From: Solirubrobacter soli DSM 22325
GTDB lineage: Bacteria; Actinomycetota; Thermoleophilia; Solirubrobacterales; Solirubrobacteraceae
Length of the DNA stretch: 64,000 nt
Reading direction: 5' to 3'
Assembly: GCF_000423665.1 (NCBI RefSeq)
Contig: NZ_AUIK01000010.1
Coordinates: 186,001-250,000 of the forward strand
Shown here: positions 45,640-54,476 of the stretch, piece by piece
How the letters are laid out: each line of letters starts with the position of its first letter
How positions within the stretch are numbered: position 1 is the first letter of the stretch
Program-made: the position numbers and the translations under genes
Notes under the pieces: model-generated
The model's database searches: none
Told to the model about the DNA's origin: nothing
Seen by the model: the letters and a program-made list of their open reading frames with translations, nothing else

Positions 45640-46712
45640 CAGCGCAGCAGCTCCCGGGCGATGATCAGTTGCTGGACCTCACTGGCGCCTTCGTAGATGC
45701 GCAACGCGCGGATCTCGCGGTAGAGCTCCTCCACCGGATGGCCTGCCCTGACGCCGAGCGCGCCGTGCAGCTGGACCGCGGCGTCGATCACCTGCTGCGC
45801 GGCCTCGGTCGCGTGCAGCTTGGCCATCGCCGCTTCCTTCGTGACGCGCCCGCCGGTCGTGTCCTTGACCCACGCCGACCGGTAGACGAGCAGCGCGCTG
45901 GCGTCGATCGCCAGCGCCATGTCGGCGAGCTTGGCCTGCACGAGCGGAAGCTCGCTCATGGCGCCGCCGAACAACCGGCGGGCGCGCACGCGTGCGAGCG
46001 CCTCGTCCAGCGCCCGCCGCGCGAACCCCAGCGCCGCGGCCCCGACGGTCGAGCGGAAGACGTCCAAGGTCGAGAGCGCGATCTTCATCCCCGCGCCCGG
46101 CGGGCCGAGCGGCTCGGCGGGCGTGTCGTCGAAGACCAGCGTGGCGAGCGGGTGCGGCGCGATCACGTCGATGCGCTCGGCGACCTCGACCTCGCCCGCC
46201 TCGACGATGAACGCGCTGATGCCGGCCTCGTCGCGCGCGAACACGGTGTAGAAGTCCGCGATCCCGCCGTTGGAGATCCACGTCTTGGTCCCGGTGAGGC
46301 GGTTGCCGGACGCGCGGGTCGTCATCGCCGCGACATCGCTTCCCGCGTCGGGCTCGGAGAGGGCGAACGCGGCGATCTTCTCCCCCGCCGCGACCGCCGG
46401 CAGGTAGCGCTCGCGCTGCGACGCGTCTCCGAACAGCGAGATCGGGCCCGATCCCAGTCCCTGCATCGCGAACGCGAAGTCCGCGAGCCCGTCGTGGCGG
46501 GCGAGGGCCTCGCGCGCGAGGCACAGCGTGCGGACGTCCAGCGACCCGACGGTGTGCTCGAGCCAGCCGTCGCGGGCCAGGGCGCGCACGAAGCCCCGGC
46601 AGCGCGCGTCGACGTCGTCCTCCAGCGCGTCGGGCAGATGCGCGGCCGCGAACGCCGCGAACTCGCGATGGCGGTCCTCGAAGAACGGCCAGTCAATCTC
46701 CTTCGAAGACAG
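45639..46712 (-). CDS. Acyl-CoA dehydrogenase with non-canonical start
   Basis: FAD-dependent acyl-CoA dehydrogenase. [19 protein letters not shown] is the flavin/substrate-binding motif, TKTWISNGG the central strand, and [20 protein letters not shown] plus [16 protein letters not shown] the C-terminus with the usual Arg/Glu region. The first ATG/GTG/TTG in frame (GTG 46589) would remove the N-terminal helices. The homologous-looking text ([16 protein letters not shown]) runs on upstream, so translation must start at CTG 46712 (AAGGAG 4 bases upstream) or ATT 46697. From CTG it has 357 residues. Overlaps the hydratase gene by about 20 bases. Confidence 0.8.
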   Translation of the reverse strand: MSSKEIDWPFFEDRHREFAAFAAAHLPDALEDDVDARCRGFVRALARDGWLEHTVGSLDVRTLCLAREALARHDGLADFAFAMQGLGSGPISLFGDASQRERYLPAVAAGEKIAAFALSEPDAGSDVAAMTTRASGNRLTGTKTWISNGGIADFYTVFARDEAGISAFIVEAGEVEVAERIDVIAPHPLATLVFDDTPAEPLGPPGAGMKIALSTLDVFRSTVGAAALGFARRALDEALARVRARRLFGGAMSELPLVQAKLADMALAIDASALLVYRSAWVKDTTGGRVTKEAAMAKLHATEAAQQVIDAAVQLHGALGVRAGHPVEELYREIRALRIYEGASEVQQLIIARELLR

Positions 46713-47472
46713 GGCGCTCCTTCCCGATGAACGCGTGGTAGGCGCGCTCGAAGTCGCGCGTCTGCATGCAGATCGCCTGCGCCTGCGCCTCGGCCTCGAT
46801 CGCGGCCGGCAGGGACATGTCCCACTCCTGGTCGAGCATCGTCTTGGTGATGCCGTGCGCGAACGTCGGTCCGCTCGCCAGCGACGCCGCCAACTCGGCC
46901 GCCGCGTCCTCCACAGGGTCGGCGAGGCGGTTGAAGAAGCCCCAGCGCTCGGCCTCCTCGGCGCCCATCGAGCGCCCGGTGAACAAGAGCTCGGCGGCCC
47001 GGCCCTGGCCGATGATCCGCGGCAGCATCGCGCACGCGCCCATGTCGGCCCCGGAGAGCCCCACGCGCGTGAAGAGGAACGCGACCTTGGCGCGCGGCGT
47101 GCCGAGCCGGATGTCCGACGCGGTGGCGATCATCGCCCCCGCGCCCACGCACACCCCGTCGATCGCGGTGATCACCGGTTGCGGACAGCCGCGGATCGCC
47201 TTGACCAGGTCGCCGGTCATGCGGGTGAAGCGCAGCAGGCCGCGCATGTCCATCTCGGTCAGCGGGCCGATGATGTCGCGCACGTCCCCGCCTGAGCTGA
47301 AGTTCCCCTGCTCGCCCGCGATCACGACGACCTTGACGTCATCGTCGTAGACGAGCTCGCGGAAGTGGTCGCGCAGCGCCGCGTAGGACTCGAACGTCAA
47401 CGGGTTCTTGCGCTCGGCGCCGATCAGCGTGACGAAGCCGACGCCGTCGCGGACGTCCCAACCGAAACTCAC
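46693..47472 (-). CDS. Enoyl-CoA hydratase/isomerase family protein
   Basis: A 259-residue crotonase-fold protein. The oxyanion-hole motif is [11 protein letters not shown] and the second is [18 protein letters not shown]; the catalytic loop reads [18 protein letters not shown], with acidic Asp where crotonases often have Glu. GTG 47472 overlaps the SDR stop as GTGA. It probably hydrates or cleaves a ring-derived enoyl-CoA in the operon's aromatic pathway. Family certain, exact reaction not. Confidence 0.87.
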   Translation of the reverse strand: MSFGWDVRDGVGFVTLIGAERKNPLTFESYAALRDHFRELVYDDDVKVVVIAGEQGNFSSGGDVRDIIGPLTEMDMRGLLRFTRMTGDLVKAIRGCPQPVITAIDGVCVGAGAMIATASDIRLGTPRAKVAFLFTRVGLSGADMGACAMLPRIIGQGRAAELLFTGRSMGAEEAERWGFFNRLADPVEDAAAELAASLASGPTFAHGITKTMLDQEWDMSLPAAIEAEAQAQAICMQTRDFERAYHAFIGKERPVFEGD

Positions 47473-48146
47473 TGTTGAATCCCCCCGCCGTCCATGATCA
47501 GCGACTGCCCGTTGATCGCCCCGGCCTCCGGCGCCGCGAAGAACGCGACCGCGAACGCGACCTCCTCGGGCTCGATCAGCCGCCCCAGCGCGGCCATCTT
47601 CGCCAGCGCCTCCTCGCCGTCGTCGCGGCCGGTCCGCTTCTCGATGTTCGCGATCGTCGCGTCGGTCATGTCAGAGCGCACGTACGCGGGACAGACGGAG
47701 TTGGCCGTCACGCCCGTCCCGGCGACCTCCGCGGCGACCGACCGCATGAACCCGAGCACCGCGTGCTTGGAGGCCGTGTACCCGGACGTGTAGCGCGAGC
47801 CGACGTGGCTCGCGGCACTCGCGACGGTCACGATCCGCCCGAACCCGCGCTCGCGCATCCCCTCCAGCACCGCGCGCGTGCACAGGAACGCACCGGTCGC
47901 GTTGACGCCGATCTGGCGCTCCCACTCCGCCAAGGTCGTGCGCTTGACCGGCGCGCTGGAGGAGACGCCCGCGTTGTTGACGAGGACGTCGACCTCGAGC
48001 GAGCCCAACACCCGCGCGACCGCGTCCTCGTCGGTCACGTCGAGGTCCGCGCTGCTCAACGGCAGCACCTCGTGGCCGGCCGCCTCGAAGTGCGCCGCGA
48101 TCGCCGTCCCGATCCCGCGCTTGCCGCCCGTCACGACGACCTTCAC
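47469..48146 (-). CDS. Short-chain dehydrogenase (hydroxyacyl-CoA dehydrogenase candidate)
   Basis: A 225-residue [11 protein letters not shown] nucleotide loop (TGxxxGxG), NNAG, and the catalytic Ser-Tyr-Lys in [19 protein letters not shown], with [10 protein letters not shown] after it. GTG 48146 overlaps the monooxygenase stop as GTGA, so it is coupled to it. The preference for NAD or NADP is not clear. In a beta-oxidation-like operon it would oxidise the 3-hydroxyacyl-CoA formed by the hydratase. Confidence 0.87.
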   Translation of the reverse strand: MKVVVTGGKRGIGTAIAAHFEAAGHEVLPLSSADLDVTDEDAVARVLGSLEVDVLVNNAGVSSSAPVKRTTLAEWERQIGVNATGAFLCTRAVLEGMRERGFGRIVTVASAASHVGSRYTSGYTASKHAVLGFMRSVAAEVAGTGVTANSVCPAYVRSDMTDATIANIEKRTGRDDGEEALAKMAALGRLIEPEEVAFAVAFFAAPEAGAINGQSLIMDGGGIQQ

Positions 48147-50296
48147 GCGGGCACCCCGCTCTCGAACCGCCGCATCGGCATCCGCCGCACGTCCTTCCCG
48201 GTCTGCGGCGGCCGCGAGCCGCTCCGGTACTGCGGGATCCAGTGCATGTCGACTCCTTGATCGGCGGCGGCGTGCAGGGTCCAGTGCGGATCCCACAGGT
48301 GCGGACGGGCGAGCGCGCAGAGATCGGCGCGGCCCGCGAGGATGATCGTGTTGACGTCGTCGTAGCTGGAGATCGCGCCCACCGCGATCACCGGGATGCC
48401 CGCCTCGTGGCGGATCCGGTCGGCGTACGGCGTCTGGTAAGAGCGGCCGTAGGCGGGCTTCTGGTCGGGCGAGACCTGGCCGGTGGAGACGTCGACGATG
48501 TCGCAACCGGCCTCGACCAGCCGGCGGGCGAACACGACCGCGTCGTCGCCGTCGAACCCGCCCTGGACCCAGTCCGTCGCGCTGATCCGCACGCTCATCG
48601 GCTTCTCGGCGGGCCAGACCGCCCGGCACGCCGCGAAGACCTCGAGCGGGAACCGTGCGCGATCCTCGCCGTACTCGTCGTCGCGCACGTTGGTGAGTGG
48701 CGACAGGAAGCTCGACAGCAGGTAGCCGTGCGCCATGTGCAGCTCGAGCAGGTCGAAGCCGGCCTCGTCGGCCATCCGCGCCGCGCGCACGAAGTCGTCT
48801 CGCACCGCGTCCATGTCCGCGCGGGTCATCTCCCGCGGGACCTGCGAGACCCCCGCCAGATACGGCAGCGGCGAGGGCGCGATCAGCGGCCAGTTGCCCT
48901 CGGGCAGCGGCTGGTCCTCGCCCTCCCACAGCAGTTGCGTCGAGCCCTTGCGCCCCGCGTGGCCCAGCTGCGCGCCGATCGCCGACCGCGAGTGCTCGTG
49001 CACGAAGTCGACGATCCGCTTCCACGCGGCGAGATGCTCGGGCTCGTACATCCCGCCGCAGCCGGGGGTGATCCGCCCATCCGCGCTCGTGCAGATCATC
49101 TCGGTCATCACCAGCCCGGCGCCGCCGATCGCCCGCGACCCGAGGTGCACGAGGTGGAAGTCGCCGGGCGTCCCGTCGACCGAGCTGTACATGTCCATCG
49201 GCGAGACCACGACGCGGTTGGCGAGCTCGAGACCGCGCAGCTTCAACGGCGTGAACATCGGCACGGCGCCGGTCACGGAGGCGACGAAGTCCGGGTCGCG
49301 CATCTGCAGCTCGCCGTGGGTGATCCGGCGCGAGCGCGTCAGCAGGTTGAACGCGAACGTGCGCGGGTCCTGGCCCATGTAGCGGGAGATCCCCTCGAAC
49401 CACTCCAGCGACCCCTGCGCCGCGCGCTGCGTGCTCTCCACGATCGGGCGGCGCTCGGCCTCGTAGGCGTCGATGTCGCCCTCGCGGACCGCCCACGCGA
49501 GCGAGATCGCGTCCTCCATCGCCAGCTTGGTACCGCTGCCGATCGAGAAGTGCGCCGTGTGCGCCGCGTCGCCGAGCAGGACCGTGTTCCCGTCCCGCCA
49601 GCGCTCGTTGCGGACCGTCACGAAGTTGATCCAGCGCGTCCGGTTCTCCACCAGCTCGTAGCCGAACAGCTCCTCGCAGGCGGCCTTGTCCAGCGGCAGC
49701 GCGTCCGTCGTCTCGACGATGAACGTGCTCATGTCGTCGCTGTACGGATACGCGTGGACCTGGACGACGCCGCGCGGCGTCTCGGCGATCAGGAACGTGA
49801 AGGACTCGAAGACGTGCGGCGTGCCGAACCAGGCATACGTGGCGCGACGCCGGTCGAGCGTGGTTCCGAACGCGTCGCCGCGAAGGGTGCTGTTGACGCC
49901 GTCGGCCGCGACCACCAGGTCACCGTCGAGCGAGGCGACCTCGGACCGGAAATGCAGGTCGACCCCCAGCTCACGCGCCCGCGTCTGCAGGATGTTCAGG
50001 AGCTGCTTGCGCCCGAGCGCCGAGAACCCGTGCCCGCCGCTGGTGACCACCTCGCCGCGGTAGTGCACGTCGATCTCGCTCCAGCGCACGAAGCGGCGCG
50101 TGATCTCCGCGTACGTCTCCGGGTCGGCGGCCTCGAACGCGGAGAGCGTCTCGTCGGAGAAGACCACCCCGAAGCCGAACGTGTCGTCCGGCGCATTGCG
50201 CTCGTGCAGCACCACCTCGTGCGCCGGGTCGAGCCGCTTCAAGAGGATCGAGAGGTACAACCCGCCGGGGCCGCCGCCCGCGATCGCGATCCGCAT
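48143..50296 (-). CDS. Fused flavin monooxygenase / old-yellow-enzyme (2-aminobenzoyl-CoA or salicylyl-CoA type)
   Basis: A 717-residue fusion. Residues about 1-340 are a class A FAD monooxygenase: [22 protein letters not shown]-type motif [13 protein letters not shown], and [20 protein letters not shown]. Residues about 350-700 are an old-yellow-enzyme reductase: [28 protein letters not shown] and [17 protein letters not shown] (active-site His-x-x-His type region). This architecture is that of 2-aminobenzoyl-CoA monooxygenase/reductase and of proteins annotated bifunctional salicylyl-CoA 5-hydroxylase. First gene of the operon, near-leaderless behind TATTCT. Confidence 0.9.
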   Translation of the reverse strand: MRIAIAGGGPGGLYLSILLKRLDPAHEVVLHERNAPDDTFGFGVVFSDETLSAFEAADPETYAEITRRFVRWSEIDVHYRGEVVTSGGHGFSALGRKQLLNILQTRARELGVDLHFRSEVASLDGDLVVAADGVNSTLRGDAFGTTLDRRRATYAWFGTPHVFESFTFLIAETPRGVVQVHAYPYSDDMSTFIVETTDALPLDKAACEELFGYELVENRTRWINFVTVRNERWRDGNTVLLGDAAHTAHFSIGSGTKLAMEDAISLAWAVREGDIDAYEAERRPIVESTQRAAQGSLEWFEGISRYMGQDPRTFAFNLLTRSRRITHGELQMRDPDFVASVTGAVPMFTPLKLRGLELANRVVVSPMDMYSSVDGTPGDFHLVHLGSRAIGGAGLVMTEMICTSADGRITPGCGGMYEPEHLAAWKRIVDFVHEHSRSAIGAQLGHAGRKGSTQLLWEGEDQPLPEGNWPLIAPSPLPYLAGVSQVPREMTRADMDAVRDDFVRAARMADEAGFDLLELHMAHGYLLSSFLSPLTNVRDDEYGEDRARFPLEVFAACRAVWPAEKPMSVRISATDWVQGGFDGDDAVVFARRLVEAGCDIVDVSTGQVSPDQKPAYGRSYQTPYADRIRHEAGIPVIAVGAISSYDDVNTIILAGRADLCALARPHLWDPHWTLHAAADQGVDMHWIPQYRSGSRPPQTGKDVRRMPMRRFESGVPA

Positions 50297-50302
50297 GACC
50301 GG

Positions 50303-50348
50303 AGAATAACCGGGGGGCTGCCGCCCCCCGGACCCCCCGCTTTATGCT
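50303..50348. promoter_or_regulatory. Back-to-back promoters around a G/C-rich hairpin
   Basis: TATTCT (minus strand, plus 50303-50308) lies 6 bases before the monooxygenase ATG and TATGCT (50343-50348) 10 bases before the isomerase ATG; both genes would be leaderless or nearly so. Between them is a 9-bp hairpin CCGGGGGGC/GCCCCCCGG (50310-50318 / 50323-50331). No -35 boxes are recognised, suggesting activator dependence. Confidence 0.45.
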
Positions 50349-50358
50349 TCGCGCCTCT

Positions 50359-51354
50359 ATGGCACGACCAGTCACTTTGTTCACCGGCCAGTGGGCCGAC
50401 CTCCCGCTCACCGAGCTCGCCGCGAAGGCCGGCGCCTGGGGCTTCGACGGCCTGGAACTGGCTTGCTGGGGCGACCACTTCGACGTCGACGCCGCGCTCG
50501 CGGACGCGAGCTACTGCAAGGAACGTCGCGAGCTGCTCGAGAGCCACGGCCTGAACGTCTGGACGATCGGCAACCACCTCGTCGGCCAGGCCGTCTGCGA
50601 TCGCATCGACGCGCGTCATCAGGGCGTCGTGCCGCCGGACGTGTGGGGCGACGGCGACCCCGAGGGCGTCCGCCAACGCGCCGCCGACAAGCTCAAGGAC
50701 ACCGCCCGCGCCGCCGCGCGCCTGGGCGTGACCACGGTCACCGGCTTCACCGGCTCGCCGATCTGGCACCTCGTCTACTCGTTCCCGCCCAACGACTTCG
50801 ACGAGATCGAGCGCGGCTACGAGGAGTTCGCCGAGCGCTTCGCGCCGATCATCGACGTCTTCGACGCCGAGGGCGTCAAGTTCGCGCTCGAGGTCCACCC
50901 GACCGAGATCGCCTACGACTTCGTGACCACGCGCAAGACGCTGGACGCGCTCGACAACCGCGAGGGCTTCGGCATCAACTTCGACCCGTCGCACTTCGAG
51001 CACCAGTTCCTCGACAGCGCGGCGTTCGTCACCGAGTTCGCCGACCGCATCTACCACGTCCACGTCAAGGACTCGATCAAGCGCCTCGACGGGCGTCGCT
51101 CGATCCTCGGCGGGCACCTGAACTTCGGCGAGGACGCGCGCGGTTGGGACTTCGTCTCCCCCGGCCACGGCGACGTCGACTTCGAGGAGCTGTTCCGCGC
51201 GCTGAACCGGATCGGCTACCAGGGCCCGCTCTCGATCGAGTGGGAGGACTCCGGGATGGACCGCGACTGGGGCGCCCCGGACGCGCTCGCGTTCGTGCGC
51301 TCGACCGACTTCTCCCCCTCCACGGTGGCGTTCGACGCCGCGTTCGAGCGTTAG
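50359..51354 (+). CDS. Sugar phosphate isomerase/epimerase-like TIM-barrel protein
   Basis: A 331-residue xylose-isomerase-like TIM barrel. [36 protein letters not shown] and SIEWED are the conserved metal-binding strands (Glu, Asp/His, His, Glu). Such enzymes isomerise or epimerise sugars or act as inosose dehydratase-like lyases. ATG 50359 is preferred over ATG 50344, which overlaps the -10. The next gene overlaps its 3' end, pointing to a two-step sugar or polyol conversion with the dehydrogenase. Confidence 0.82.
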   Translation: MARPVTLFTGQWADLPLTELAAKAGAWGFDGLELACWGDHFDVDAALADASYCKERRELLESHGLNVWTIGNHLVGQAVCDRIDARHQGVVPPDVWGDGDPEGVRQRAADKLKDTARAAARLGVTTVTGFTGSPIWHLVYSFPPNDFDEIERGYEEFAERFAPIIDVFDAEGVKFALEVHPTEIAYDFVTTRKTLDALDNREGFGINFDPSHFEHQFLDSAAFVTEFADRIYHVHVKDSIKRLDGRRSILGGHLNFGEDARGWDFVSPGHGDVDFEELFRALNRIGYQGPLSIEWEDSGMDRDWGAPDALAFVRSTDFSPSTVAFDAAFER

Positions 51355-52222
51355 CCGCGTCGCGATCGCAGGTGGCGCCGGCGGCGTTGGCTCGTCGCTG
51401 GCGTTCAGCCTGCTGCTCCGCCCGGAGCCGTTCGACGTCGTCGTGATCGACCGGCGGCCGGAGAAGGTCGCCTCGCACGTGATGGATCTCGAGCAGGTGC
51501 TCGGCCTCGGCGGCACCGCGTCCGTGGCCGCGGGTGCGTGGGAGGAGCTGGACGGCGTCGACGTGCTGGTCGTCTGTGCCGCGACGGCGCTCACCGCCAA
51601 CACCTCACGCGAGGTCTACCTCGAGGCCAACAGCGCGATCGTCGACGGGATCGCGGCGCGGCTGGACGGCTGGGGTGGCGTGGTGGTCATGGTCACCAAC
51701 CCCGTCGACCCGCTCACCGCGCGGCTGGCCCGGGCGCTGGGCGACCGGCGGCGGGTCGTCGGCTACACCCTCAACGACACGTTGCGGCTGCGGACGGCGA
51801 TCGCGGCGTCGTTCGGCGTGCCCGCGTCGGCCGTTGAGGCGTGGGTGCTCGGCGAGCACGGCGACCGCGCTGTCCCGATCTTCAGCCGCGTGCGGGTGCA
51901 CGGCGAGCCCGTGACGCTGAGTGCTGAGCGGCAGGCCGAGGCGGCCGGGTTCGTCCGCACCTGGTACCGGCGCCACGTCGCACTCGACGCCAACCGTTCC
52001 TCGACGTGGACGAGTGGCGCCGGCGTCGCGGCGCTGGTGGCCGCGATCGTCGCCGGGACGGTCGGTCCGTGGGTGGTGTCAACGCTGCTTGACGGCGAGT
52101 ACGGGATCTCCGGAGCGTCGGTCGGGGTTCCCGTAGTACTCAAACCGGGCGGGGTCGAGCGGGTGCTCGAGTGGCCGCTGACGGACGCCGAGCTCGCCGC
52201 GCTGCGCTACGCGGCGCGCTGA
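51350..52222 (+). CDS. Malate/lactate dehydrogenase-family protein with unclear start
   Basis: Residues [17 protein letters not shown] form the NAD-binding loop. [14 protein letters not shown] supplies the substrate Arg, TNPVDPLT the Asn strand, [10 protein letters not shown] the Asp-Arg pair, and [13 protein letters not shown] the catalytic His: a full L-2-hydroxyacid dehydrogenase set. The first ATG/GTG/TTG in frame is GTG 51443, which would delete the NAD loop. The frame is open back to 51350 (GTT), overlapping the isomerase stop. About 290 residues from there. The actual start codon is unresolved. Substrate could be malate, lactate or a related hydroxyacid. Confidence 0.75.
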   Translation, partial: VSRVAIAGGAGGVGSSLAFSLLLRPEPFDVVVIDRRPEKVASHVMDLEQVLGLGGTASVAAGAWEELDGVDVLVVCAATALTANTSREVYLEANSAIVDGIAARLDGWGGVVVMVTNPVDPLTARLARALGDRRRVVGYTLNDTLRLRTAIAASFGVPASAVEAWVLGEHGDRAVPIFSRVRVHGEPVTLSAERQAEAAGFVRTWYRRHVALDANRSSTWTSGAGVAALVAAIVAGTVGPWVVSTLLDGEYGISGASVGVPVVLKPGGVERVLEWPLTDAELAALRYAAR

Positions 52223-52935
52223 ATGTCCATCAGGTACGCGATGTGCGCGCGCATCGCCTTCTCGGCGGCGGCGGGCTGACGGCGGCGGACGGCGCGCTGG
52301 ATGTCGCGGTGCTGGCGCAGGATCTCCGCCCCATCGACGAGCGGGGAGATCTTCTCGATTAGCTGCGGCTGGAGCACCTCGAGGATCCAGCCCGTGAACG
52401 CGAGCAGCAGCTCGTTCCCGGCGGCCTCGGCGAGGATCTGGTGGAAGCGCTTGTCGGCGTCGTTGAACGGGGGCGTCCCCGGCTTGTGCTCGGCGGCCTC
52501 GTCGATCGCGGCCTGCAGCGCCGCCGCGGTCTCGTCGGTCGCGTTGGCCGCTGCCAGGCCGGCGAGCGGGACCTCGAGGAACATGCGCGCGTCCAGCAGC
52601 TCGCCCAGCGAGACGGTCTCGGTGGCGAGCATCATCGAGATCGACTCGGTGACGTTGCGGGACATGCCCTCGCTCGGGGTCCGGGCGACGAAGATCCCGC
52701 CCGCGCGGCCGCGACCGACGCGGATCAGGTGCGAGGAGGCGAGCAGCCGCAGCCCCTCGCGCAGCGTGGGGCGCGAGACGCCGAACTCCGTCGCGAGCTC
52801 TTGCTCGGTCCCGATCCGGTCCCCGGGTTGCAGGCCCTCGCGCTCGAGATAGCGGCGGATCTCCAGGGCGATCTGATGACTGGCATCGACGCTCGCGGGG
52901 GCGAAACGCTGACGCGGGAGCTCGGACGCGGACAT
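52207..52935 (-). CDS. GntR-family regulator, FadR/FCD type
   Basis: A 242-residue regulator. The winged helix-turn-helix (GTEQELATEFGVSRPTLREG) is at about 40-75, followed by an all-helical FCD ligand domain with the metal-binding Asp/His pattern (DADKRFHQIL, ILRQHRDIQRAV, MRAHIAYL). FCD regulators respond to organic acids and usually repress nearby genes. Convergent with the dehydrogenase gene, overlapping by 16 bases, and so a candidate regulator of the isomerase/dehydrogenase pair. Confidence 0.9.
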   Translation of the reverse strand: MSASELPRQRFAPASVDASHQIALEIRRYLEREGLQPGDRIGTEQELATEFGVSRPTLREGLRLLASSHLIRVGRGRAGGIFVARTPSEGMSRNVTESISMMLATETVSLGELLDARMFLEVPLAGLAAANATDETAAALQAAIDEAAEHKPGTPPFNDADKRFHQILAEAAGNELLLAFTGWILEVLQPQLIEKISPLVDGAEILRQHRDIQRAVRRRQPAAAEKAMRAHIAYLMDIQRAA

Positions 52936-52969
52936 CGAGCGCCCATCCTACGCGAGCGCAAACATAAAA

Positions 52970-53599
52970 TCATTTCTCTAGAGCGACGACGCCGCCGCCG
53001 ATGAAGTCGAGCGCGAGCTCCAGCAGCTCGTCGAACGACTGATCGCCGCGCGCCGCGCGGGCGTTGGCCTCCATCAGCGCGACCGCCGTGGTCTCCCCCG
53101 CGATCCGCGCGACCAGCGAGTCCCCCGGCTCGTCGAGCTCCTCGGCGAACGCGACGGCGAGCATGTCCGCGAGCGGACGCACGTGCCGGCGCTCCAGCGC
53201 CCACAGCTCCGGGTCGCGGGAGATCGCCTCCTGGCGCAGGCGCGCGAAATCCGTGCCGTTCACCGCCCGGGCGCGCACCGCGGCGGCCGAGACGTCGTCC
53301 TGCTCGATTGACTCGCGACGGGCCCACTCCCCCACAACGGTGACCACTTTTGCGCCAGGTTCGCGGTTCATGAGCCGCTCGCCGAGCCGGTCGATCGCCT
53401 CCGAATAGGCCGCGAAGACGATGCCTTCCTTGCTCGGGAAGTACGTCGAGACGGTCCGCGGGGCCACCTCCGCGGCATCCGCGATCGCCACCAGCGTGGT
53501 AGCTGTGAAGCCATCACGGGCGAACAGCTCAAGGGCGACCCGCGTGATCGTCGCGCGCGTGCGCTCCTTCTTTCTGGCCCTTAACCCAGGGTTTTCCAC
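52970..53599 (-). CDS. TetR-family transcriptional regulator
   Basis: A 209-residue protein with the TetR N-terminal DNA-binding domain: KERTRATITRVALELFARDG, then the helix-turn-helix TLVAIADAAEVAPRTVSTYF with PSKEGIVFAAY. The C-terminal ligand domain is variable and gives no clue to the ligand. GTG 53599 has no clear RBS and may be leaderless. Same strand as the GntR gene with a 34-base gap; divergent from the LuxR-type gene across 135 bases. Confidence 0.9.
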   Translation of the reverse strand: MENPGLRARKKERTRATITRVALELFARDGFTATTLVAIADAAEVAPRTVSTYFPSKEGIVFAAYSEAIDRLGERLMNREPGAKVVTVVGEWARRESIEQDDVSAAAVRARAVNGTDFARLRQEAISRDPELWALERRHVRPLADMLAVAFAEELDEPGDSLVARIAGETTAVALMEANARAARGDQSFDELLELALDFIGGGVVALEK

Positions 53600-53734
53600 G
53601 GGGTTGTAACGCTACCGGTCAGCGCATCTCAACGCAAATTTACAGTGGTTAGCAAGATTGCTTCCGCTTGTTGGTTTGTCAAGTATCCGCTACTGATCTA
53701 GTGAGCACGCTGTCATGCCTCACCAACGTCGCAC
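53600..53734. promoter_or_regulatory. Divergent promoter region between TetR and LuxR-type genes
   Basis: An A/T-richer 135-base region. For the plus strand TTGTCA (53676-53681), 17 bases, TAGTGA (53699-53704). AGCAA-GA-TTGCT (53651-53662) is a short inverted repeat that could bind a regulator. No terminator or small ORF is convincing. Confidence 0.4.
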
Positions 53735-54472
53735 TTGATCGAAGAACTTGTCAGCGCCAATGGCTTCTCTCCCGAGCCGGAGCACGGCGCGCTCATCACC
53801 GGACTGCTCGAAGCCGTCGCGTCGGACTCTGTCCCGGCCGAACGGCTCGCCAACGCGGGCGCGGAGCGACTCTCCACGGTCGTCGGGGACACCTGCATCG
53901 TCTCGCTCCTCCACGGCCGCTTCCTCGAGCCCATCGCCGTCTCTGACCGCCTCGACGAGGCCGTAGAGGCGCTCAGGCCACTCGTGGGTCAACGCGTTGC
54001 GGCGGGCCAGCGTCACGACCTCGGGGGCTACATCGAGCGCTTCGGCCTCGGCGCCGAGTTCATCGCCTCGATGCGCGCCCACGGGCGCGTGGTCGGTCAG
54101 GTCGTCGCGCTGCGGCGCGGGCAGCCGCGCCCCTTCACGCCGGGCGAGCTGCGCGTGATCCAGGTCGTCGCCGACGTGATCGCGCTCGGCCTGGAAGACC
54201 GCCGCGAGCCCGCCGGCGCCGAGGACGGCCTCGTGGCCGCCGACGCCGCCCCGGACAAGCTCAGCCGCCGCGAACGCGAGATCCTCGCCCTGCTCGCGCT
54301 CGGACACACCAATCGGGAGATCGCCGAACGCGTTCATCTGAGCGTCCGGACAGTCGAATGGCACCGGGCGAGGATCCAGTCCAAGCTGCATGTGACTGGG
54401 CGCGCGGCACTCGCGCGCATCGCCCGCCAGCACGGCTTGGTTGGCGGTACGGCAGTCGACCCGTTGGAGTAG
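53735..54472 (+). CDS. LuxR-type regulator with GAF-like sensor domain
   Basis: A 245-residue protein: residues about 10-150 resemble a GAF domain (VGDTCIVSLLHGRFLEPIAV, GELRVIQVVADVIALGLED). About 175-235 is a LuxR helix-turn-helix (LSRREREILALLALGHTNRE, IAERVHLSVRTVEWHRARI). No receiver domain, so it is not a classical response regulator. TTG 53735 is the annotated start without a clear RBS; a later start is possible. It is followed after 4 bases by the HD-GYP gene, suggesting a signalling operon. Confidence 0.8.
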   Translation: MIEELVSANGFSPEPEHGALITGLLEAVASDSVPAERLANAGAERLSTVVGDTCIVSLLHGRFLEPIAVSDRLDEAVEALRPLVGQRVAAGQRHDLGGYIERFGLGAEFIASMRAHGRVVGQVVALRRGQPRPFTPGELRVIQVVADVIALGLEDRREPAGAEDGLVAADAAPDKLSRREREILALLALGHTNREIAERVHLSVRTVEWHRARIQSKLHVTGRAALARIARQHGLVGGTAVDPLE

Positions 54473-54476
54473 GTTC

